Assembly: GCA_905215095.1 (NCBI GenBank)
Contig: CAJMOL010000051.1
Coordinates: forward strand, 1 to 8,612
Direction: 5' to 3'
Length of the DNA stretch: 8,612 nucleotides
Origin: an uncultured bacterium
GTDB taxonomy: Bacteria; Actinomycetota; Coriobacteriia; Coriobacteriales; Coriobacteriaceae
This document shows, one piece after another, positions 1 through 5,400 of this stretch (position 1 is the stretch's first letter; each line of letters begins with the position of its first letter). Both the position numbers and the translations under genes were made by a program. The notes below the pieces were generated by a model. The model did no database searches and was not told where the DNA came from. It saw nothing but the letters and a program-made list of their open reading frames with translations.

Positions 1-12
1 CCGAGCAACTAA

Positions 13-222
<210 letters not shown>

Positions 223-238
223 GACAATCTTTCGCCTG

Positions 239-268
239 ACGGGCGCGCCTCTCTTGGGGCACGCCCGT
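239..268 (+). terminator. Hairpin, possible terminator after the P-II remnant
   Basis: The 7-bp arms ACGGGCG (239-245) and CGCCCGT (262-268) pair perfectly. The stem continues inward past one C/A mismatch with five more pairs (one of them T-G) to a TCTT loop. The sequence after it (TCTCGTCT) is only moderately T-rich, so this is a weak intrinsic terminator at best. It separates the P-II remnant from the HAD gene. Confidence 0.5.
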
Positions 269-281
269 TCTCGTCTACAAT
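254..281 (+). promoter_or_regulatory. Possible promoter of the HAD phosphatase gene
   Basis: A TACAAT box at 276-281 matches the -10 consensus at five of six positions and sits 23 nt before the first start codon. TTGGGG at 254-259, 16 nt upstream, is a weak -35 match (TTG only). It overlaps the preceding hairpin, so the -35 call is uncertain. Confidence 0.4.
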
Positions 282-303
282 ATCGTGCAGACGAAGGAGA
301 GGC

Positions 304-1167
304 ATGCCCATGATCAAGATGTTTGCGAGTGACTTAGACGGAACGCTGTTGAACGCCCTGCACGAGGCGGATGGGACCATCCGCCGTGCCATCCGCGAGC
401 TGACCAAGGCTGGCCTGCATGTGGTTCCCGCGACCGGACGCTCGACGCTGCCGATCGGCGAGCATGGCTTTACGGGCCTGGCGCTTGACGCCTGCTGCTC
501 CAATGGATCAATCGTGCGCGACAGTCATGGCGAGGTGCTCAAAACCTGGACCATCGATCCGCAGGTTACCGAGGAGCTGCTCAAGGCATTCCCGGACATT
601 TGCTTCGACTGCTCCACGCCCGATGGCATGTTCTCGAGCGGTTCGTTCGAGATGCATCAGGCGGGCTTTAAAAAGGACAGCCCCATCAAGCGTATTGTGA
701 TGCGCGGCATGCGTGCACGTGGCGGGTATCACGAGGAGCAGTATTTCGACCAGTCGATCGGTGACATCCTGCGCCACGATGTGTGCAAGATCAACTGCCG
801 TGTGACCTCGCCCGAGCTGGAGCGCGACCTTAAGGCGTATTTGGCCGAGCGTTCGGACCGTGTGGTCAACGCGCCGTTCGATCCGGTGATGTTCGAGATC
901 ACGGACGTGGCGTGCAACAAGGGCGAGAGCGTGGCCTGGCTGGCGGGCTACTACGGTATTGCCGAGGATGAGGTCGCGGTCTACGGCGACGGCGGCAACG
1001 ACATCGCCATGCTCAAGCGCTTCCGTCACAGCTACGCGACCAAAAACGGCAGCGATGCCGCCAAGGCCGCCGCGAGTACAACTATCGGCAGTTGCATGGT
1101 TCATGCCGTCCCCAAACACATGCTCGCCACCATGCGCAAGCAAAACTCCCGCACCATCATCGAATAA
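304..1167 (+). CDS. HAD-superfamily (Cof-type) phosphatase
   Basis: This 287-residue protein is a complete cytosolic HAD hydrolase of the Cof/IIB type, which dephosphorylates small phosphorylated metabolites with Mg2+. Motif I is DLDGT at residues 10-14 (D10 nucleophile, D12 acid/base). Motif II is in ATGRS at 43-47, followed by the Cof-typical C-S-N-G at 65-68. Motif IV is GDGGND at 228-233, directly before IAML. The region between about residues 85 and 200 is the cap domain, which sets substrate specificity, so the substrate cannot be read from the sequence. Length is close to the usual 265-290. The start is ambiguous: AGGAG at 295-299 lies 4 nt from ATG 304 and 10 nt from ATG 310, and a start at 310 would give MIKMFASDLDGT. 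The gene stands alone, and its stop codon touches the dispersed palindrome at 1168. No signal peptide or membrane segment is visible. Confidence 0.93.
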   Translation: MPMIKMFASDLDGTLLNALHEADGTIRRAIRELTKAGLHVVPATGRSTLPIGEHGFTGLALDACCSNGSIVRDSHGEVLKTWTIDPQVTEELLKAFPDICFDCSTPDGMFSSGSFEMHQAGFKKDSPIKRIVMRGMRARGGYHEEQYFDQSIGDILRHDVCKINCRVTSPELERDLKAYLAERSDRVVNAPFDPVMFEITDVACNKGESVAWLAGYYGIAEDEVAVYGDGGNDIAMLKRFRHSYATKNGSDAAKAAASTTIGSCMVHAVPKHMLATMRKQNSRTIIE

Positions 1168-1196
1168 TGTGACAAAGGGACAGCCCCTTTGTCACA
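1168..1196. repeat. 29-bp dispersed palindrome, copy 1
   Basis: Two perfect 12-bp arms, TGTGACAAAGGG and CCCTTTGTCACA, flank the loop ACAGC. It begins at the base after the HAD stop codon. There is no T-tract after it, so it is not a classical intrinsic terminator, though it could stabilise the 3' end of the HAD mRNA or reduce read-through. I associate this palindrome with Collinsella intergenic regions, where it behaves like a REP element; that is memory, not shown here. A second copy in opposite orientation lies at 1602-1630. Confidence 0.9.
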
Positions 1197-1217
1197 GGGG
1201 TCTGTGTGCTTGGAATA

Positions 1218-1231
1218 CGAACATATATTCG
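1218..1231. promoter_or_regulatory. Near-consensus LexA (SOS) box at the small-ORF promoter
   Basis: CGAACATATATTCG fits the Gram-positive LexA box CGAAC-n4-GTTCG with a single deviation (G to A at the first base of the right half). It sits inside a larger 20-bp inverted repeat with 7-bp arms ATACGAA (1215-1221) and TTCGTAT (1228-1234). The site overlaps the position of a -35 element for the TAGAAT box at 1252-1257, and also lies between TTGGAA (1210-1215) and the TATATA run at 1232-1239, so a bound repressor would block either promoter arrangement. Damage-induced control of the peptide is an inference from this position. Confidence 0.5.
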
Positions 1232-1257
1232 TATATATAACTAGGCTCTGGTAGAAT
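1228..1257 (+). promoter_or_regulatory. Promoter candidate for the small toxin-like ORF
   Basis: TAGAAT at 1252-1257 is a five-of-six -10 match. The -35 at 18-bp spacing would be TTCGTA (1228-1233), which is weak and overlaps the LexA-like box. The same GGTAGAAT string, followed shortly by a G-T-n-GACGGCAG segment, recurs on the minus strand at 1524-1502, where it forms the -10 of the proposed antisense RNA. That makes this box more credible. An alternative is TTGGAA (1210-1215) with TATATA (1234-1239). Transcription would start near 1264, giving a 5' leader of about 60 nt. Confidence 0.45.
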
Positions 1258-1264
1258 CGGTATC

Positions 1265-1296
1265 GTTGACGGCAGTTCCATGTGCCGGGCAGCGCC
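1265..1296 (+). repeat. Left half of the imperfect inverted repeat framing the small ORF
   Basis: Two blocks in the ORF leader, GTTGACGGCAG (1265-1275, extendable to 1278) and GGGCAGCGCC (1287-1296), have colinear inverted partners downstream at 1502-1512 and 1474-1483. The first pairs over 11 bp with one G-T wobble and extends three more pairs; the second is a perfect 10-bp match. In a long mRNA the leader could pair with the 3' end. Confidence 0.65.
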
Positions 1297-1313
1297 CTCC
1301 ATCCGATGGGAGG
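1296..1313 (+). promoter_or_regulatory. Hairpin that can sequester the Shine-Dalgarno sequence
   Basis: CCTCC at 1296-1300 is exactly complementary to the Shine-Dalgarno GGAGG at 1309-1313, with an 8-nt loop. In the mRNA this would hide the ribosome binding site of the 41-codon ORF. Hidden ribosome binding sites are common in type I toxin mRNAs. The stem is short (5 bp, all but one pair G-C). Confidence 0.5.
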
Positions 1314-1321
1314 TGATGCCC

Positions 1322-1447
1322 ATGACCGATTTGATTGATTTCGTGAGACTTCTGACCGCTTTGGTCTCGCTCTTCACGGCGCTTGTCGGGCTTTCCGAGG
1401 CACTCAAGCAACGTTCGAAGCAACGTAAAAGGGGTCGCCGCCGCTAA
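1322..1447 (+). CDS. Small hydrophobic, basic-tailed peptide; candidate type I toxin
   Basis: This 41-residue ORF starts MTDLIDFVRLLTALVSLFTA. Residues 4 to about 27 form one hydrophobic or amphipathic segment (L, V, A, F rich), long enough to insert in a membrane. Residues 29-41 are almost all K, R and Q, ending GRRR. A membrane helix with a charged tail is the usual form of type I toxins such as Fst, Ldr, TxpA or BsrG, but I see no direct sequence match to any of them. The start at 1322 is chosen because GGAGG (1309-1313) is 8 nt away; an in-frame ATG at 1316 is only 2 nt from it. Its last 21 nt overlap the proposed antisense RNA. A LexA-like box lies upstream. Membrane toxicity is inferred from composition and context only. 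The alternative is a small membrane protein of other function. Confidence 0.65.
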   Translation: MTDLIDFVRLLTALVSLFTALVGLSEALKQRSKQRKRGRRR

Positions 1448-1510
1448 GGCGTTGACCCCTTAATCCAAGCAACGGCGCTGCCCAGCTTTCCAGAACTTGG
1501 GCTGCCGTCG
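1427..1510 (-). ncRNA. Candidate antisense (antitoxin) RNA, about 85 nt
   Basis: Transcription from the minus-strand promoter at 1544-1516 would start near 1509-1512 and run to the T-tract at 1430-1427. The RNA would have two structures: a hairpin corresponding to plus positions 1472-1508 (5+5 bp with an asymmetric internal loop: ACGGC/GCCGT and GCCCA/TGGGC) and the terminator hairpin at 1429-1461. It is complementary to the last 21 nt of the 41-codon ORF and to its 3' flank, the convergent 3'-overlap layout seen in txpA/ratA, bsrG/SR4 and par (fst) systems. Its 5' half is nearly identical in sequence to the toxin leader (see the repeat entries for 1265-1296 and 1474-1512). Exact ends are estimates. 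Confidence 0.5.
1429..1461 (-). terminator. Intrinsic terminator of the antisense RNA
   Basis: The perfect 8-bp arms are AAGGGGTC (1429-1436) and GACCCCTT (1454-1461). Three further pairs (GCC 1437-1439 with GGC 1448-1450) form after a 3-nt bulge. Read on the minus strand the hairpin is followed by TTTT, a typical intrinsic terminator; on the plus strand it is followed by AATCC with no T-tract. The structure therefore points to leftward transcription ending here, although the stem could also pause rightward transcripts. The left arm lies inside the 3' end of the toxin-like ORF. Confidence 0.65.
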
Positions 1511-1512
1511 AC
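1474..1512 (+). repeat. Right half of the imperfect inverted repeat framing the small ORF
   Basis: GGCGCTGCCC (1474-1483) and CTGCCGTCGAC (1502-1512) are the complements of the two leader blocks at 1287-1296 and 1265-1275. Because this half is also the template for the antisense RNA, the antisense RNA carries the same sequence as the toxin leader. The -10 box is repeated as well, which suggests that the antisense promoter arose by inverted duplication of the toxin promoter and leader. Confidence 0.65.
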
Positions 1513-1515
1513 ACT

Positions 1516-1544
1516 ATTCTACCCACGAATGACATTTTGGACAA
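1516..1544 (-). promoter_or_regulatory. Minus-strand promoter for the antisense RNA
   Basis: On the minus strand, TTGTCC (plus 1544-1539) is followed after exactly 17 nt by TAGAAT (plus 1521-1516). The -35 matches TTGACA at four of six positions and the -10 matches TATAAT at five of six. The better -35 compared with the toxin promoter would suit a constitutive antitoxin promoter stronger than its LexA-covered partner. Confidence 0.55.
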
Positions 1545-1568
1545 TCGGTAATGCCGCTCTAAAAGCCT

Positions 1569-1586
1569 GGCACAACCGGCACAACC
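1569..1586. repeat. Two tandem copies of the 9-mer GGCACAACC
   Basis: GGCACAACC occurs at 1569-1577 and again immediately at 1578-1586. It lies upstream of the antisense promoter and outside every proposed transcript except a long toxin read-through RNA. No function is evident. Confidence 0.6.
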
Positions 1587-1601
1587 TAGGCGGTCGCTGG
1601 A

Positions 1602-1630
1602 TGTGACAAAGAGGCTGTCCCTTCGTCACA
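1602..1630. repeat. 29-bp dispersed palindrome, copy 2 (inverted and imperfect)
   Basis: The reverse complement of this stretch matches copy 1 (1168-1196) at 27 of 29 positions. The two substitutions create mismatches in the stem, so this copy is a weaker hairpin. The two copies lie in opposite orientation and bracket the 405 bp that hold the toxin-like ORF and its antisense RNA. Confidence 0.85.
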
Positions 1631-1656
1631 TTCCAAATATTGCCTTTACGTGTTGA

Positions 1657-1701
1657 TGCACACGGTGTGCAATAATACTCGCACTGTGCAATAGCGCACA
1701 G
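1657..1701. promoter_or_regulatory. Paired palindromic operator candidates before the TetR gene
   Basis: TGCACACGGTGTGCA (1657-1671) is a perfect palindrome with 7-bp arms. CTGTGC-n6-GCACAG (1684-1701) is a second one. The 9-mer TGTGCAATA occurs in both, at 1666-1674 and 1685-1693, 19 bp apart. Paired inverted repeats directly upstream of a TetR-type gene are the usual autoregulatory operators. A plausible but weak promoter is TTTACG (1645-1650) with TGCAAT (1668-1673) at 17-bp spacing, which would place the first palindrome between the boxes. The whole operon would then be repressed from here. Confidence 0.6.
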
Positions 1702-1722
1702 GCTGAGTAACAAGGAGGACGC

Positions 1723-2433
1723 TTGTCCCAGCTCGAGAAATGCGATCGCCGGTCTCTTCGCTCGCAGCGTGCCCTTCGCCAGGCACTTGCCAGCGAGCTT
1801 GCCGAAAGCGGCGACCTTTCGCGCATTAATGTCGCGTCGCTCACCGAGCGTGCCGGCCTTACGCGCCGCACGTTCTATTCGCACTACCGCGATATTCCCG
1901 ACTTTATCAATCAAATCGAGGATGGCTTGCTGGCCGAGATCCGTGAGCGCATTGAGCTCATCACTGCAGCTCAGTTGCCTGACCTCTATCACAACATCGA
2001 TGAGCTCGAGCCAGCACCCGGTTCGGTTGAGCTGCTTCGCTATCTTGCGGCTAATCGCGACCTTATCGGGGCCCTACTGGGCCCGAGCGGCGACCCCGCC
2101 TTTATTAAAAAGATCATCGATACCGCACGCGAGGCCGTGGTGCCGCGTGCACAGACGGGCATTTTGGGCTTGGCGCTGGGCACCTTCTTTGACTACTACG
2201 TCACCTATGTCGTGAGTGCCGAGGTCGGCATGATTCAGCGCTGGTTTGAGCGTGGGCTCACCGAATCGCCCGAGGCCATGGCGCGCATTATGACGGTGCT
2301 CGCTTTTGTGCGCCCTGGTGACCTGTATGGCCAACCCATCGATATCAACGTGCCGGAATACGGCATGAAGCTATTGAACCTGCAGCTCGAGGACGCGGCC
2401 GACACCACCGCAGCCGTCGAGTCCAACAACTAA
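1723..2433 (+). CDS. TetR/AcrR-family transcriptional regulator
   Basis: This 236-residue protein has a TetR N-terminal DNA-binding domain at residues 10-57. The helix-turn-helix segment is NVASLTERAGLTRRTFYSHY at 36-55, with the family-typical T-F-Y-x-H-Y recognition helix. The rest (about 85-200) is a helical ligand and dimerisation domain; its style recalls the DhaS-like TetR subgroup, a weak impression. It probably acts as a cytosolic dimeric repressor released by a small ligand that I cannot identify. The start is TTG at 1723, 4 nt after AGGAGG (1713-1718); no ATG or GTG lies near enough in frame. The stop is 11 nt before the activase start, so the two are likely co-transcribed and the regulator probably controls itself and the activase through the palindromes at 1657-1701. 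The C-terminal 20 residues are acidic and Ala/Thr rich and look disordered. Confidence 0.9.
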   Translation: MSQLEKCDRRSLRSQRALRQALASELAESGDLSRINVASLTERAGLTRRTFYSHYRDIPDFINQIEDGLLAEIRERIELITAAQLPDLYHNIDELEPAPGSVELLRYLAANRDLIGALLGPSGDPAFIKKIIDTAREAVVPRAQTGILGLALGTFFDYYVTYVVSAEVGMIQRWFERGLTESPEAMARIMTVLAFVRPGDLYGQPIDINVPEYGMKLLNLQLEDAADTTAAVESNN

Positions 2434-2444
2434 GAGGAGAGACA

Positions 2445-5400
2445 ATGAGCAAACTCGTCGAGGGCATTAAAGACCGTATGGTCGCTGCCGCGCGTGAGGC
2501 TGCGCCCGCCGTGGTGGATGCCGCGCAGAAGGCCGCGACCGCAGCTGCCGAGAAAGTTGCCGAGGCAGTTGCCGATGCCAAGAACGCGGCAGGGGAGACG
2601 TCCGTCGCTAGCGAGCCCGCCATCGCCGCTGAACCCGTAGCCGCCACCGCCGCCCACGCCCCCGAAGGCGCGATCTTCAACCCCGAGAACGCTCGTGGCA
2701 ACCTGCACCTGGGCATCGACGTGGGCTCCACCACCGTCAAGCTCGCCGTGCTCAACGACGACAACCAGATCGTTTACGCCAAGTACCAGCGCCACCACAC
2801 CGACGTCCGTGCCTGCGCCCGTGACCTGTTCGAGGGCGCTGCGACCGTGCTGCCGACGGCCCAGATGACTTGCGCCATTACCGGTTCGGGCGGCCTGCTG
2901 CTGTCCCAGTGGCTCGACCTGGAGTTTGTCCAGGAGGTCATTGCCAGCAAGCGCGCTGTCGAGACCCTTATCCCGGCCACCGACGTTGCTATCGAGCTGG
3001 GCGGCGAGGACGCCAAGATCATCTACTTCGACAATGGCATCGAGCAGCGCATGAACGGCACCTGCGCCGGCGGCACGGGCGCGTTCATCGACCAGATGGC
3101 CACTCTGTTGCACACCGACGCCAGCGGCCTCAACGAGCTCGCGGCCAACGCCACCACCATCTATCCCATCGCCAGCCGCTGCGGCGTTTTTGCCAAGACC
3201 GACGTGCAGCCGCTGCTCAACGAGGGTGCCCGCCCCGAGGACGTGGCCGCCTCCATCTTCCAGGCTGTCGTGACACAGACCATCTCGGGCCTGGCGTGTG
3301 GCCGTCCCATCCGCGGCAACGTCGCCTTCCTGGGCGGCCCGCTGCAGTACCTCTCCGAGCTGCGTCACCGCTTCTACCTCACGCTCAACCTGGACGAGGA
3401 GCACCGCATCGTGCCCCAAAATGCCCATCTGTTTGTGGCGAGCGGCGCCGCCATGGCGCATGAGTCCAACAAGCTCAGCACGTTTCCGCAGCTCATCGAG
3501 GCCATCGATGCCCTGGGTGACACGCAGGGTGCCGAGGTCGAGCGTCTGGATCCGCTCTTTGCCACCGACGAGGACTTCGCCGAGTTCAAGACCCGCCACG
3601 ACGCCGAGGTCGTCCCCAAGGGCAAGCTCGAAGGCTACACCGGCCGCGTGTTCATCGGCATCGACGCCGGCTCCACCACCATGAAAGCCGCGCTCGTGGG
3701 CGAGGACGGTCAGCTGCTGCACACCTGGTACGGCAACAACAACGGCGACATCCTGGGCACGGCCAAGGTCATCATGGCCGATTTCTACAACCACATTCCC
3801 GCCGGCTGCACCATCGGCCACGTGACTACCACGGGCTACGGCGAGGCACTGCTCATCGAGGCCCTCAAGGCCGATTCCGGTGAGATCGAGACCGTCGCGC
3901 ACCTGCGCGGCGCCAAGGCGTTCCTGCCCGGCGTCGAGTTCATTCTGGACATTGGCGGCCAGGACATGAAGTGTCTGCGCGTCAAGGACGGCGTCATCGA
4001 GCACATCATGCTCAACGAGGCTTGCTCGTCGGGCTGCGGCAGCTTTATCGAGAGTTTCGCCGTGTCCATGAACATGGACGTGCGCGCGTTCGCCGATGCC
4101 GCCATCCATGCCAAGGCCCCCGTCGACTTGGGCAGCCGCTGCACGGTCTTTATGAACTCGCGCGTCAAGCAGGCGCAAAAGGAAGGCGCCACGGTGGGCG
4201 ACATCGCGGCCGGCCTGTCCTATTCCGTCATCAAGAACGCCCTGTTCAAGGTCATTAAGCTGCGCGACCCCAAGGAGATTGGCAGCCAGGTGATCGTCCA
4301 GGGCGGCACCTTTATGTCCGATGCCACGCTGCGCGCGTTTGAGCAGCTCACCGGCGTTCACGCCGTGCGTCCCGACATCGCCGGCTGCATGGGCGCCTAC
4401 GGTGCGGCCCTGCTCGCCCGCGATCGCGCCGGCGCCGACGGCACCTCGACCATTCTTTCTGCCGAGGACATCGCGCACCTTACCGTGACGCAAAAGCATG
4501 TCCGCTGCGGCCGTTGCTCTAACAACTGCCAGCTTACCGTCAACGACTTTGGCGGCGGCAGGCGCTTCATTACCGGCAACCGCTGCGAGAAGGGCGCCGG
4601 CCACAAAAAGCAGAAGACTGAGGCCCCCAACCTTTTCAAAAAGAAAAACGAGCTGCTCTTTAACCGCGAGATCCTGAGTCCCGACGAGGCCCCGCGCGGC
4701 ACCGTCGGCATCCCGCGCGCACTCAACATGTACGAGAACTACCCCTTCTGGCACGCGTTCTTTACGCGCCTGGGCTTTAGCGTGCAGCTGTCCGACCAGT
4801 CGAGCAAAAAGACCTACCAGGCGGGCATCGAGTCCATGCCGTCCGAGAGCGTGTGCTATCCGGCCAAGATGAGCCACGGCCACGTGATGAACCTCATCGA
4901 CCGCGATGTCGACTTCATCTGGATGCCGTGCGTGCGCTGGGAGCGCAAGGAGGATCCGACCGCCGGCAACTGTTACAACTGCCCCATCGTCATGAGCTAC
5001 CCCACAGCGCTGGCGCTCAACATCGACGAGATTCGCGAACAGAACATCGAGTTCCTGTATCCGTTTGTGCCGTATCACGATAAGACCGAGCTTAAGCGCC
5101 GTCTGTACCAGGTGCTCGCCGTCGACCGTGTGGCCGATGCTGAGGCCGGTCGCGGTCGCGTGCGCGGTCCCAAGATCACGCGCTCCGAGGTCGATGCCGC
5201 CGTCAACGCTGCTTTTGAGGCCGATGCGCGTTTCCACGAGGACATCCAGACCATGGGCGAGGAGGCTCTTAAGTGGGTCGAGGACCATGGCGGTCACGGC
5301 ATCGTGCTCGCCGGTCGTCCCTACCATAACGACCCCGAGATCAACCACGCCCTGCCCGAGCTTATCTCGAGCTTTGGCTTTGCGGTCTTTACCGAGGATT

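Noticed and set aside
508..1143. Minus-strand frame of about 211 codons opposite the HAD gene
   Set aside because: It is a codon-bias shadow with no ribosome binding site, and the plus strand encodes a complete HAD protein with all its motifs.
1539..1550. AATCGGTA shared in direct orientation with the toxin leader (1255-1262)
   Set aside because: An 8-nt match with no extension can be chance; the inverted blocks explain the relationship of the two regions better.
1519..1992. Minus-strand frame of about 157 codons spanning the antisense promoter, palindrome copy 2 and the TetR start
   Set aside because: It crosses regulatory palindromes and the TetR coding start, has no ribosome binding site and resembles no protein.
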